Notes: generated by a model from the sequence alone, not told the origin. Positions 1-8,885 are shown, counted from the first letter of the stretch. The stretch: DNA of 31,577 nt from an uncultured Lachnospiraceae bacterium (GCA_910585715.1 CAJUEX010000041.1:1-31577); one strand, 5' to 3'. Translations and numbers: made by a program.

Positions 1-539
1 ATTGCAGGAATAATCCGGTAAGGTATGTGGACCCTAGCGGGCATGGGACGGAGTCGCCGGCGGATAAGGATGGTGGAGGTTCTGAAAAGGTATTTACAGA
101 TAATCCTTTTGATGAAAATGGAAATTTAAAACCAAATGTACAATATCAAACGGGTGAGTTTAATTATAACTATGAAACGGATAGTAATGGAAGAATATCT
201 AACTGGAATACGGACAACTTACAATTAACGCAACGTGATGAACGATTAAGCCATAATCCAAATACATCAGGTAAACTTGATGGTGATCATGCAGGACACT
301 TGGCAGGAGATAGATTTGGTGGTTCACCAGAATTAGATGATCTTGTTTCACAATCACAAAATGTTAATTTGAGTCAATACAAAAAAATTGAAAATCAGTG
401 GGCAAAAGCTTTAAAAGAAGGAAAAAAGGTTACTGTAAATGTTGATATTATTTATGATGGAAACAGCAACCGCCCTATGGAATTTATAGTACAATATACT
501 ATTGATGGAGACTTCTATAGTGCAGATATATTAAATTAA
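1..539 (+). CDS. Rhs C-terminal end with NucA/EsaD-like nuclease toxin (5' partial)
   Basis: The frame is open from the left edge (first full codon at position 3) and reads NNPVRYVDPSG, the terminal Rhs-core signature with the DPxG self-cleavage motif. The apparent GTG start at 27 therefore lies inside a longer gene. After a short Gly/Asp linker the toxin has the motif DGDHAGHLAGDRFGG followed by a NVNLSQYKKIENQWAKAL segment. This matches the His-Me finger DNA/RNA non-specific endonuclease family (Endonuclea_NS_2, as in staphylococcal EsaD), where the DxGH-type motif carries the catalytic His. It would degrade DNA in a target cell. The next gene is a DUF600-like immunity candidate, the same pairing as EsaD/EsaG. 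The core end (VRYVDPSG) differs from the MYYDPTG of the other cassettes here, so it comes from a different Rhs core. Family assignment is from motif recall; the N-terminus lies outside the window. Confidence 0.85.
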   Translation, partial: CRNNPVRYVDPSGHGTESPADKDGGGSEKVFTDNPFDENGNLKPNVQYQTGEFNYNYETDSNGRISNWNTDNLQLTQRDERLSHNPNTSGKLDGDHAGHLAGDRFGGSPELDDLVSQSQNVNLSQYKKIENQWAKALKEGKKVTVNVDIIYDGNSNRPMEFIVQYTIDGDFYSADILN

Positions 540-552
540 TGGAGGAAATTTA

Positions 553-1011
553 ATGGAAAAAGTATTTGAAGATTATTTTACAGAGTTGCAAGCCGATATG
601 GTGTCTATTTGTTTAGAGTATGTGGAGAAAAGAGCTGATGTAATTTATATTTATTGCTCTTTTGAAAGTAATATTGTTTTTAGTGGATTTTTTTATAAAG
701 TTAATGAAAAAGTAGTAAAAAAACACAAATTAAATGATGTTATTGCAACTGATGAGAAGGAATATGATGTTTCTATAGCTAGGCAAAAGGGGGCAATTAC
801 TGTCATTAACGAAGATATAAAAGCATTAAAAAATTTATGTGAGAAGTATCATAGAGAGATGCCGACACAAATTAAATTGATATATGATATTAAGAACAAT
901 AAGTTAAGTGCGGATTGCGGTTATGACTTGTATTATAGCAATCATAAAACTAAAACGGCAGATGATATTTTAGAAGAATGGTTTCAATTAGAAAAGAATA
1001 AAGAAGAATAA
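553..1011 (+). CDS. DUF600/EsaG-YezG-like immunity protein
   Basis: A 152-aa acidic cytosolic protein starts 13 bases after the nuclease toxin stop, with a GGAGG ribosome site about 7 bases upstream of the ATG. An aromatic strand region (VIYIYCSFES, then FSGFFYKVNEK) and a later segment, IKLIYDIKNNKLSADCGYD, resemble the DUF600 fold of EsaG/YezG. Those proteins bind and neutralise EsaD/YeeF nucleases. Position directly behind an EsaD-like toxin is the strongest support. The gene is clearly more AT-rich than the operon core, as is usual for exchangeable toxin/immunity modules. A decayed Rhs YD-repeat segment begins immediately after its stop, so the module is sandwiched between Rhs pieces. The DUF600 label is a motif-level judgement; the immunity role is inferred from position. 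Confidence 0.68.
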   Translation: MEKVFEDYFTELQADMVSICLEYVEKRADVIYIYCSFESNIVFSGFFYKVNEKVVKKHKLNDVIATDEKEYDVSIARQKGAITVINEDIKALKNLCEKYHREMPTQIKLIYDIKNNKLSADCGYDLYYSNHKTKTADDILEEWFQLEKNKEE

Positions 1012-1430
1012 AATTTGCCTATACTTATGATGAATATGACCGCCTGATTGGACATACAGATTTCACCGGAAAGCATACAGAATACCAGTATGACCATATG
1101 GACCGGCTGGAAGCGGTATTGGATTAGGGAATCCGGCAGGCAACCTATGAGTACACCCCGCAGGGACAGCTTAAGGCTGCCAGAAGCGCAGTTATGAGTA
1201 TGATGTGGAAGGCAATACAAAGGCAATCAGGACCCTTCTGGACCAGGAGCTTTTGGTGGATAACCACTATAGCTATGATGCAAATGGCAACTGCGTTCAA
1301 AAGGAAACCCTGTCAGGGATTACCCGCTATGCTTATGACTGCATGAACCGGTTAAGTGAGGCTTCCTATCCCTGGGGCAGGGAGCAGTTTACCTATGACC
1401 AGGTGGAGATAGTTCCTATTATTCTTTAAG
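1012..1430 (+). pseudogene. Decayed Rhs YD-repeat fragment
   Basis: Immediately after the immunity stop the sequence reads FAYTYDEYDRLIGHTDFTG and then a second YD unit ending in a TAG near 1125. A second frame carries QATYEYTPQGQLKAAR, and a third, from about 1195, carries SYEYDVEGN and then YSYDANGN and YAYDCMNRL up to the stop at 1427-1429. At least two frameshifts and one stop break the reading. The last part corresponds to the YD region shortly before the core end of the full Rhs protein, where the sequence is HYSYDGNGN and YRYDVLNQI. The conserved core end (GYTGQ...DPTG) and a complete toxin are missing, so a deletion joined YD repeats to the tail of a former cassette. It is probably not expressed. 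Confidence 0.85.
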
Positions 1431-1485
1431 ATACCGAATCTTAATAATACCGGACATAAATTTGTTCCAAAAGGAGATATTTAGC

Positions 1486-1899
1486 ATGACCAGAGATAAA
1501 ACAGATTATACAACTTTAATAAAACAGATTCACAATTTATTTATAATTGAGTTTAAAGAAAACATAGTTTTAATTGAAAAACAAGAAGCAATAGAGCATA
1601 TGGGATATTTTAAGATTCAATATAAATATCTTCCTTTGTTATACACCATAGTTTTTGAAAGTGAACGTAATATTTTTACAATTGATATATATGATTCCGA
1701 AGGTGCCAAAAATACACTTTACAGAATAGAAAAGTATAACAATGAAACAGAAATAAATAATATTAAAACCGCAATTCAATTGTTAAAAGCAATATTAGAA
1801 AAGAATAATTTGGATTTTTATATAACACAAAATAAAAAATTATATAGAAAAAAAGGGCAACAATATAAAAGAATCAGGGACATAACTGAAATAATATAA
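1486..1899 (+). CDS. Orphan immunity-like protein, unknown family
   Basis: This encodes about 137 aa starting MTRDKTDYTTLIKQ. The start at 1486 is chosen over an in-frame ATG at 1462 because AAGGAG lies at 1471-1476, at good spacing from 1486. The protein is small, AT-rich, Lys/Ile-rich and has no signal peptide or membrane segment. It sits behind a truncated Rhs fragment. Just upstream, in a different frame, the bases read KIPNLNNTGHKFVPKGDI and then a stop at about 1480, which looks like the last residues of a deleted toxin. The gene is therefore best read as an immunity gene whose toxin has been lost. I do not recognise the family, and the immunity role is inference from position, size and composition. 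Confidence 0.6.
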   Translation: MTRDKTDYTTLIKQIHNLFIIEFKENIVLIEKQEAIEHMGYFKIQYKYLPLLYTIVFESERNIFTIDIYDSEGAKNTLYRIEKYNNETEINNIKTAIQLLKAILEKNNLDFYITQNKKLYRKKGQQYKRIRDITEII

Positions 1900-1919
1900 A
1901 CAAACAAGGAGCAAAAAAA

Positions 1920-2873
1920 ATGAAAAGCTGTATCCTCCCCAAACTTCAAACCAAAGCATACCAGAAAGACAAAGGCTTAGGAAACCTGCTGAAAAAAGCC
2001 GGAAGCAATAAAAAAACAATATTTATCAACCTGCTTATGCGGGCAGCTATCTCCGCCTTTTTTGCCCTTGCCCTGCTGGGAGCAGCCAAAGGACTAAAAG
2101 AGGTCAATCAGGGCGGAAAGCTGGCGGTAGACGGATTCCTCCTGCTCTACGGGCTGTCTCCCCTGCGCCATCTTGTAGATAAGGTCTGCTTTTATGAATA
2201 TGGAGTGGTTTATAAAAGCCTGTTTGGAAAAAGGAAATTCCTGTTTGCAACCTGGAACCCTCATCATCAGTCAAGGGAATTTATTATTTTATTTGGCATG
2301 AGATATTCTTTGGAAGGAGAAAAATTTCTGTTTTCCACACTGAACTATACATACATTGAAGATTTCTGGGACAGCTTTCAAAGCCTGTATATGAAGTATA
2401 TAAAAATAGGAAGTGATAATAAAAACCACACATTCCCTGCAGCCGCTTCCGGAAGGGATGCCATGAGATACATACTGCAGTCCGTTTTCGGGGATGATGA
2501 AACGCTGGATATTGTCTATGCCTATGAATACAGGAGCACCAGATATTCTTCCATTTACTCATACTATGCCATAGGAATAGGAAAAGATTATCTGTATGTA
2601 GTCCCGTTTGCGGCAGGAACATCCGGCATTGGCTATGAGGAAGGTTATTATTATAAAAAGAACAACCTGGGATATATAAAAAGAAATGGGGAAAATTACA
2701 AATGGCAGTTTTATGAATTGCAGAACCGGGAGAAAAAAACACATTTTCAGTTTCGTGTAGAGGCAGATAATAAAAGGTTTTGGGGCAGCCCCTTTGCAAT
2801 CTGTCAGGAAAAGGAAGCAGAGGCTTTTTATTGCTCAATGGAACAGTGGATGTTGGAAATAAATAATAAATAA
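1920..2873 (+). CDS. Two-TM membrane protein of unknown function
   Basis: A 317-aa protein with an AAGGAG ribosome site upstream of the ATG. Two hydrophobic stretches lie at about residues 33-58 (FINLLMRAAISAFFALALLG) and 66-88, followed by a roughly 230-aa soluble part rich in Tyr, Phe and Trp. No signal peptide or catalytic motif was recognised. It is the first gene on the GC-richer side of the boundary with the AT-rich toxin array, and the genes after it follow in the same direction with short gaps. It may therefore open the spike/chaperone operon. A membrane anchor or accessory role is possible but only from position. It could also be an unrelated resident protein. Confidence 0.6.
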   Translation: MKSCILPKLQTKAYQKDKGLGNLLKKAGSNKKTIFINLLMRAAISAFFALALLGAAKGLKEVNQGGKLAVDGFLLLYGLSPLRHLVDKVCFYEYGVVYKSLFGKRKFLFATWNPHHQSREFIILFGMRYSLEGEKFLFSTLNYTYIEDFWDSFQSLYMKYIKIGSDNKNHTFPAAASGRDAMRYILQSVFGDDETLDIVYAYEYRSTRYSSIYSYYAIGIGKDYLYVVPFAAGTSGIGYEEGYYYKKNNLGYIKRNGENYKWQFYELQNREKKTHFQFRVEADNKRFWGSPFAICQEKEAEAFYCSMEQWMLEINNK

Positions 2874-2946
2874 CATGATAAGCGCAAAACAAAAAAACAG
2901 GCTAATAGAAAAATAATATGATAAACACCATAGGAGGAAAATCAAA

Positions 2947-3336
2947 ATGAATGAAAACAAAAAGGAAATCTGGAAAAACCAAGTATCAACAGGAGTAAAG
3001 ATATGGTATTACATATCCATTGTATTTAGCGTCCTCTTTACGTTTTTTATAATGGTAGCAGGCTTGGCTGGCAACATACTATTTCTGATTCCGGGCATCG
3101 GCATGATTGTCTGCATTGCCATTACCATAATGAAAAAAAATCTGGTGGCATCCATTATGATTCTGGTATTTTATGGTTTGGCGCAGGTAATTTCCATTAT
3201 ATTATCTGCTATGCACAATAGCGGAGGAAGCTTCAGCAGCGGCGCCATATACATTGCATGCCTTGCAATGGGAGGAACGGTTAAGGCAGCCGTAGATTAT
3301 AGAAAAGCCCTGAAAGCACAGGAGGAACAAGCATAA
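2947..3336 (+). CDS. Small multi-pass membrane protein
   Basis: 129 aa with TAGGAGG upstream of the ATG. After a charged N-terminus there are three to four hydrophobic helices: WYYISIVFSVLFTFFIMVAG (about 20-39), GNILFLIPGIGMIVCIAITI (about 42-62), a third at about 69-88 and a weaker fourth at about 98-112. The C-terminus is charged (RKALKAQEEQ). The stop is one base before the start of the Hsp70-like gene, and that gene's ribosome site lies within this gene's last codons, so translation is probably coupled. No family recognised. Its link to the Hsp70-like ATPase is strong by arrangement but its role is unknown. Confidence 0.6.
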   Translation: MNENKKEIWKNQVSTGVKIWYYISIVFSVLFTFFIMVAGLAGNILFLIPGIGMIVCIAITIMKKNLVASIMILVFYGLAQVISIILSAMHNSGGSFSSGAIYIACLAMGGTVKAAVDYRKALKAQEEQA

Positions 3337-3337
3337 G

Positions 3338-6016
3338 ATGAAATCCTATTCATTATACTTAGACAACAGCCCGGTAAAAAAATTCAACAACACCTACAAA
3401 AAAAACGAGCTGGAAAACATGACCACCCACCAGCTCCGCGACATCTGCACAAAGGAAATGATTATCAAGGGAATCACCAACCCCTTAAACCGTTACGAGC
3501 TCATCGAAACCATCTTAAGATACCGGGGAGAAAAGGAAGCCCTTTTCATCCGCAAGGTGAAAGAGGGCGGACTGGAGCGCCTTGAGGACATCCTGAAACG
3601 AAAAAAAGGCACCCTCTTAAAAGATGAAGGAACCATCCACAATCCCGCAAAGCTGATTCTCTATAAAGACCTGAACCTGACCTTATTTGACAAATATCAG
3701 GTTGGCATTGACCGCAGCAAGAAAAACGACATCAGCAAGACAGTCATCAACCACATTGTGGAATCCAACGTGCTTTTAGTAGGGGCGGACGGAGAAATCT
3801 GCACGATTCTGAATCTGGTCAGCGACGGACAGGAGGATGAAAGGTTCTATCTGGAAAGAGAAGGGGAGCAGCCCATCAACTTAGGGGAGCGCAAGTTTTA
3901 CTACCTTCTGTTTTTTGAAAAAAGAGACTCCGACTACCTGTACAACGCCTACTACAATATTGACCAAAAGCCCTATGCGGCACTGAATTACTACAAAATC
4001 CCCCTTGTGGATTTGGAGGTAAGGGACGTGGAGGATACGGAGGCAATCCTTTCCATCGACTTTGGAACCTCCAATACTACCGCAGGCACCTACTTAGATT
4101 ACGGATATATCAACCGGCACGACAGCAACGACTTATTAAACGGGGGAATCAAGCTGGATGCCATCAATGAAGTGCAGTTTCTGGACAACTCCAAATCCCG
4201 GAAAAAATGGGTGCCCATGCTGCCTACCGTCGTGTGTGTGGCGGACTGTAAGGATCCGGAAAATGTAAAATACCACTTTGGCTATGAGGCGCAAAAGGAC
4301 ACCCAGATTAAATATTACGATGAATCCTTTAGTATCTTTTATGAAATCAAGCGGTGGGTCAACAGCTACCACGTGAAGCAGGAAGTCATGGACAAGGAAG
4401 GGAATACGGCAATGGTGGTGCGGGGCGAAATCATCCGCCAATACCTGCTCTATGTGATTGCCTGCGCCCAGCAGCGGTTTAAATGTAAATTCAAGCATCT
4501 CCATCTCACCAGCCCGGTAAAGCTGAAGCAGCAGTACAACCAGATGTTTGCGGAGCTTCTGCCCGAATATGACATTGACACAAAGCACATGCTGGATGAA
4601 GGAACCGCCGTTATCTACAACACCATACATAACCTGATTGAAAAGAAACGGTACTATGAGGGAGAAGAAATTTCCGCGCTGATTATCGACTGCGGCGGCG
4701 GCACCACAGACCTGTCCTCCTGTAACTTCGTCATAGAAAACGACAGCATATCCTACAAGGTGGAAATTGAGACCACCTATGAAAACGGCGATACCAATTT
4801 CGGAGGAAACAATATTACCTACCGCATCATGCAGTACATCAAGATCATGTTTGCCAAGCACTACAGCCAGGGTGGGCAGGTGCGCATTGATGAATTGATT
4901 ACCGTGGCAAGCGAGGATATTTTCCGTTTTGTGGACGAGTTTGGAAGAGAGGAAGTCTATAAGGATTTGGAAAGGGCATATGACGAAGCGGAAGCCGTCA
5001 TCCCCACCAAATTCAAAAACTATGAAAACCACACAAGAGACGAATATTTCATGGTAAAAAACAACTTCTACTTCCTGTTTGACATTGCGGACCGGATGAA
5101 AAAGCAGTTTTACATGCGGGAAGGCATTTTAAGAAACAGCTTCCAGAACAACTACGAAAAGGAAAACGACGACCTGAAGGTCACCCAGATTGACAGATGG
5201 AATCTGGTAGTCAGGGAAGAGGGAAGGCTCATTTATAAGCATTCCTTCCCGGAGGTAGTGTTCAACATCAAGGAAATCGAGCTTCTGCTGAAAGCGGATA
5301 TTTATGAAATCGTCAATAAATTCCTTCATGAATTTTACGAAGACCACTCCCTTTCCGGCTTCTCCATCATCAAGCTTACCGGGCAGTCCTGCCGGATTGA
5401 TATTTTCAGGGAAGCCTTAAAGGAATTTGTTCCCGGAAAAAGCATTGAGTTCAAGCAGCAGACAAAGGAAAAGCAGAGCATTATGGAATTGAAGCTGACC
5501 TGCGTCCGGGGCGCCATTCAATATGTAAATGCAAGGAAAATGGGCTTTACCGACGTGGTACTTAACTACCGGATGCCGGCAATTCCCTATTCCATCAGCG
5601 GCTATACCCATGAAAATAAGGAAGTCATGCTGATTTACAGCCTGGACCGGAAGCAGACCCACGGCCATCTGTCCAGAAACAGCGCCATCAGACAGCTGGA
5701 GCTTTTCTTAAAGGATGGAAGCGGCAATCTGAAATACCGTTATATTTACGATAATAAACCGGAAGATTATGTGGAGACCACCTACGAAAAAATTCAGGAT
5801 AAGTACATAGCATATAAGGAATGCATCCGACAGGACGACACCGACGATATTGTGGAATCCGAAGTGAAATTTTTCATTTTTGCGGCAAAGGATCAGTGGG
5901 GCTTTTTCCTGGTACCTGTCACAAGAAAAAATTCCATTTTGTACATGGGAAGGGAAGCCTTTTATGCATTTGAAAATGACTGCTGGGAAATGGACTTCTT
6001 TGATGGAATGAAATAA
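3338..6016 (+). CDS. Hsp70/actin-fold ATPase with N-terminal extension
   Basis: An 892-aa cytosolic protein. All three nucleotide-binding signatures of the Hsp70/actin superfamily are visible: phosphate-1 SIDFGTSNTTAGTY (about residues 236-250), phosphate-2 LIIDCGGGTTDLSSC (about 447-461) and an adenosine-type motif IIKLTGQSCRID (about 677-688). The N-terminal ~230 residues precede the ATPase and include MTTHQLRDICTKEMIIKG with a following helix that resembles a SAP/Rho-N type module at about 28-65. There is no canonical Hsp70 substrate-binding domain; the remaining ~200 residues are unlike DnaK. It is co-transcribed with VgrG-like spikes and could fold, load or recycle parts of the spike complex, perhaps taking the place of a ClpV-type ATPase. 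That role is inference. Confidence 0.85.
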   Translation: MKSYSLYLDNSPVKKFNNTYKKNELENMTTHQLRDICTKEMIIKGITNPLNRYELIETILRYRGEKEALFIRKVKEGGLERLEDILKRKKGTLLKDEGTIHNPAKLILYKDLNLTLFDKYQVGIDRSKKNDISKTVINHIVESNVLLVGADGEICTILNLVSDGQEDERFYLEREGEQPINLGERKFYYLLFFEKRDSDYLYNAYYNIDQKPYAALNYYKIPLVDLEVRDVEDTEAILSIDFGTSNTTAGTYLDYGYINRHDSNDLLNGGIKLDAINEVQFLDNSKSRKKWVPMLPTVVCVADCKDPENVKYHFGYEAQKDTQIKYYDESFSIFYEIKRWVNSYHVKQEVMDKEGNTAMVVRGEIIRQYLLYVIACAQQRFKCKFKHLHLTSPVKLKQQYNQMFAELLPEYDIDTKHMLDEGTAVIYNTIHNLIEKKRYYEGEEISALIIDCGGGTTDLSSCNFVIENDSISYKVEIETTYENGDTNFGGNNITYRIMQYIKIMFAKHYSQGGQVRIDELITVASEDIFRFVDEFGREEVYKDLERAYDEAEAVIPTKFKNYENHTRDEYFMVKNNFYFLFDIADRMKKQFYMREGILRNSFQNNYEKENDDLKVTQIDRWNLVVREEGRLIYKHSFPEVVFNIKEIELLLKADIYEIVNKFLHEFYEDHSLSGFSIIKLTGQSCRIDIFREALKEFVPGKSIEFKQQTKEKQSIMELKLTCVRGAIQYVNARKMGFTDVVLNYRMPAIPYSISGYTHENKEVMLIYSLDRKQTHGHLSRNSAIRQLELFLKDGSGNLKYRYIYDNKPEDYVETTYEKIQDKYIAYKECIRQDDTDDIVESEVKFFIFAAKDQWGFFLVPVTRKNSILYMGREAFYAFENDCWEMDFFDGMK

Positions 6017-6018
6017 GG

Positions 6019-8091
6019 ATGGAAAAGGATAGGGGATACGATATGGAACAGACAAACAGAACTATTTTATTTGAAGAGGTTAATCCGGATAAGATGAATT
6101 TACTTGACCTGGTGGATAACAGTCAGCAAAAGGCAAGCCTGACGGATTATGAGATACAGGAAATCCATCAGGAACTGGTAGCAGAATCTTTTGAAGACTT
6201 CACCCGGAATTTTATTCCGGACCTTTATATAAACATGGATTATGAAAGGAAAAGCTTTTTGGCCGCTTTTGGACAGGCGGGAGCTTACAGGGAAGGAAAT
6301 GGACAGGCTGTGAAATATTCCCTGAAAGCAAAAGACAGCCTGTTGCAAATGTTTTTACAGATGCTTCGTCAAAAAGACCAGAAGGAGTTTACCAGTTTTC
6401 AATTTCAGCATTTTCTTGAATATATGATAGGAAATGATAACCATAAAAGGCTGATGGAGCTAAGGACAGAAATAACAAATCAAATTAATGCAGGTAAAGA
6501 GGAAGGGCTGAACACATTATTCCAATCTGTTTCGGAAAACAGTAAAAACAGCCTTCAGCTTCTGAAGCTGTTCATTGAGGATACAGGCAGGATTTTGTTT
6601 AAGGACAGGCAGACAGAAGATATAAAGCCTATTGTACTGAAAAATAATGCTAAAATGCAGGTTCAGCTTATAAGTGTTTCAGACAAATTTATACAGACAG
6701 AAGCCTTGCTGACAGAAGAAAAAGCATTGGATTATCAGAAAAAGCTGCAGGAATATCTGGAAAATAATCCAATCCGCCATAAAAAGCTTTTGTACTATTT
6801 TCTGTTATTGCCATATATAAAAATACTGGATTTAGAGGAAGAGTTCGTTACAGAATATAAAGATGCCATGGAGTTTTATGAAAAGGCAATCCGGATTTTG
6901 TGGTATCAATACAAGCCTCTTTTGGAAACCACTATGGGAGTCTATAGCTTTTTCCGGCAATACGGCAATATAAAAGGTGAGATGCCCCCCAGCCTGTTAA
7001 TAGCAAACTGCAGTGCAGATGCCATTTTGGACAGTAAAAATCAGGAAAAGCTGAGAGTTTATTTAGAGACAGTAAATAACAAGAATTTTTTAAGCGAGAC
7101 TATCTGGTACTGTATTCTCCCAAAAGTATCGGCAGGAAAGCTTACAAGACCAAGAGTACAAAGAACCCGTTTTCTGTCCACCAGTGAGACTATTCTGGAA
7201 AAGGGAAATGAGGCAGAAGAAATACAGGTTTTGACAGATATATTGTCCGAATACCAGATACAGACGTTTTTAAGTGTACAGGGCGGAGATGCAAGCTCTT
7301 TTAAGGGAATAAAAAAAGACGGATTAGATGAAATGAATTCAATATTTGAGTCGCTTAAAAAAACGGAGACAGCAGAATATATGATTCCGTGTTATCCCAA
7401 TTTTACAGTGCTGCCAAAGGAATTTGCGTTCGTCTCTCCGTGTTATCCCATATTATATGATGAAATGGGGGATATCAGACAGGCCCAGACTGCTAAAAAG
7501 AAGGTATGGCTGACACAGATTGTTATAGAAGCCTCTTATGTGGCTGCCGGCTATTATGCCGCCTGTCAGGAGCCTGCATATCTGGAAAAGCACTATCCGG
7601 AAAAAGTGATAAAGGATATGCCGGGCGTGGCTTTTCAGGTTTTAAGGGAACAATACAGCCAGGCTGTCCCTACTACTATGGCAAGCGAAATATTTTCCTG
7701 TTCCGGGGAATTTATGGAAGAGGTGCAGCGAAAAAGCTATGGAATATTTTTTGCTCCCTATAAAAATAAAATTTATATCCATACAGACAGGACCCTGGCG
7801 GTCTTATACGGAAAAAAGGATACCGTTGGCAATATACAGACATTGACATATATGGACAGGGTTATCAGAAAAACCACGCAGGATTACAAAATGCACCTGA
7901 TTGAACAGTTTTTTCAGAACAGGCCCAACAGCATCCGCGCCAAATGGGAGCAGAATCAAAAATGTGTAAATGCCATTATCAAAGAGGGTGAAACATTATC
8001 CTATACAATGGATAAGGAAAATGATATTTGTACCTTCCATGTAGCATTTCGCAGTGAAGAAAAAGATAAAATTGTAAGATTAAGTAAATAA
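6019..8091 (+). CDS. 690-aa protein, possible divergent contractile-sheath-like subunit
   Basis: It starts 2 bases after the Hsp70-like stop. The ATG at 6043 (MEQTNRTILFEE) is an alternative start with an AGGGG site upstream. The N-terminal ~400 residues are mainly helical and charged. The later part contains SSFKGIKKDGLDEMNS (about 430-445), MIPCYPNFTVLPKEFAFVSP (about 455-475), IVIEASYVAAGYYAACQEP (about 503-521) and, near the end, YMDRVIRKTTQDYKMHLIEQ followed by about 65 residues. In contractile sheaths the last third has a comparable order: a surface Gly/Ala segment, a long helix with an R-R/K core, then a C-terminal strand used for inter-subunit handshakes. The resemblance is architectural and weak. 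It is equally possible that this is a scaffold unique to these operons. I recognise no named family with certainty. Confidence 0.55.
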   Translation: MEKDRGYDMEQTNRTILFEEVNPDKMNLLDLVDNSQQKASLTDYEIQEIHQELVAESFEDFTRNFIPDLYINMDYERKSFLAAFGQAGAYREGNGQAVKYSLKAKDSLLQMFLQMLRQKDQKEFTSFQFQHFLEYMIGNDNHKRLMELRTEITNQINAGKEEGLNTLFQSVSENSKNSLQLLKLFIEDTGRILFKDRQTEDIKPIVLKNNAKMQVQLISVSDKFIQTEALLTEEKALDYQKKLQEYLENNPIRHKKLLYYFLLLPYIKILDLEEEFVTEYKDAMEFYEKAIRILWYQYKPLLETTMGVYSFFRQYGNIKGEMPPSLLIANCSADAILDSKNQEKLRVYLETVNNKNFLSETIWYCILPKVSAGKLTRPRVQRTRFLSTSETILEKGNEAEEIQVLTDILSEYQIQTFLSVQGGDASSFKGIKKDGLDEMNSIFESLKKTETAEYMIPCYPNFTVLPKEFAFVSPCYPILYDEMGDIRQAQTAKKKVWLTQIVIEASYVAAGYYAACQEPAYLEKHYPEKVIKDMPGVAFQVLREQYSQAVPTTMASEIFSCSGEFMEEVQRKSYGIFFAPYKNKIYIHTDRTLAVLYGKKDTVGNIQTLTYMDRVIRKTTQDYKMHLIEQFFQNRPNSIRAKWEQNQKCVNAIIKEGETLSYTMDKENDICTFHVAFRSEEKDKIVRLSK

Positions 8092-8105
8092 TTGGAGGAA
8101 AAGAT

Positions 8106-8885
8106 ATGATTGAACAAAAAATCCCATTGTTTTCAAGCGGTAATTTGCTGACACAGGATATGCTGGAAAGCATGAAGGAGCATACGATTCAGGCAGGTAT
8201 ATTAAACTATTGCGGGTATTCCGACGGCATATTGTGCGGCTGTGAGATTACCACGTCAAATGAAATGATTACGGTAGGAAAAGGAATATTGCTTCTGGAA
8301 GGAGAACCGTTTTTTGTTACCCGCCCGGTGTCTGTAAGATATAGCCAGACAAATCAATATATGATTTTAAGGGCAGTAATCGGAGACAGAGAAGCATCGG
8401 ATAACTTTGCTGTACGCCAGCTCACTGTAGATCTGGTCACGGAGGAAAAGCTTCGGGAAAAGGATATAGAATTGTGCCGTTTCAAGCTGCAAAGCGGCGC
8501 AGTCCTCAGAACAAAATACAGGGATTTTGAAGATATGGAAACGGAATATGATACAGTGCATTTTACATATGCAAAATGGTCTTCCATGGAAAAAAGTTCT
8601 GTTTCTCCCGTAATCTTTCAAATGTTTTTAAAGGAAGCCATGAAATATCAGATGGAAGAAGAAATAGACCAGTCCTTTTGTCTGCAGCTTATGAATTTAA
8701 ACGGACGTTCCATGAACAGGCGGGCATTGGAATTTTACATAGCAAAACGTTTGGAACAGGAATATAAGGAGCTTACAAACAAGGAAATTTATCAGGGTCT
8801 TAAAAATGTACTGGTGAGAATAAAGAAGGGACGCCCGGAAAAAACGGGAAATGCAAGAAAAGCCCAAAGGATTCTTGTAGACTGA
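8106..8885 (+). CDS. 259-aa protein, possible baseplate/fibre-connector (TssK-shoulder-like)
   Basis: A good TTGGAGGAAAAGAT site precedes the ATG. The N-terminus, LFSSGNLLTQDMLESMKEH followed by YSDGILCGCEI and ITVGKGILLLEGEPFFV, follows the pattern of phage tail and T6SS TssK N-terminal shoulder domains: a 'G-x-L-x-x-x-D-L' opening, a Gly-rich turn, then an intrinsic-value strand of the form ITV-GxGxxLxxGE. The remaining ~120 residues are helical and charged with a basic C-terminus. In phages such domains attach fibres to the baseplate. The similarity is local, so the assignment is tentative. Placement between the 690-aa protein and the spike genes fits a baseplate part. Confidence 0.5.
   Translation: MIEQKIPLFSSGNLLTQDMLESMKEHTIQAGILNYCGYSDGILCGCEITTSNEMITVGKGILLLEGEPFFVTRPVSVRYSQTNQYMILRAVIGDREASDNFAVRQLTVDLVTEEKLREKDIELCRFKLQSGAVLRTKYRDFEDMETEYDTVHFTYAKWSSMEKSSVSPVIFQMFLKEAMKYQMEEEIDQSFCLQLMNLNGRSMNRRALEFYIAKRLEQEYKELTNKEIYQGLKNVLVRIKKGRPEKTGNARKAQRILVD

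Noticed and set aside
2284..2892. Antisense frame of 202 aa over the two-TM protein
   Set aside because: No ribosome site, low-complexity Phe/Tyr/Cys content, and it overlaps a better supported gene with a good start.
4136..5032. Long antisense reading frame (298 aa) inside the Hsp70-like gene
   Set aside because: It mirrors a coding strand with clear ATPase motifs, has no ribosome site, and its residues show no domain. It is a shadow of codon bias.
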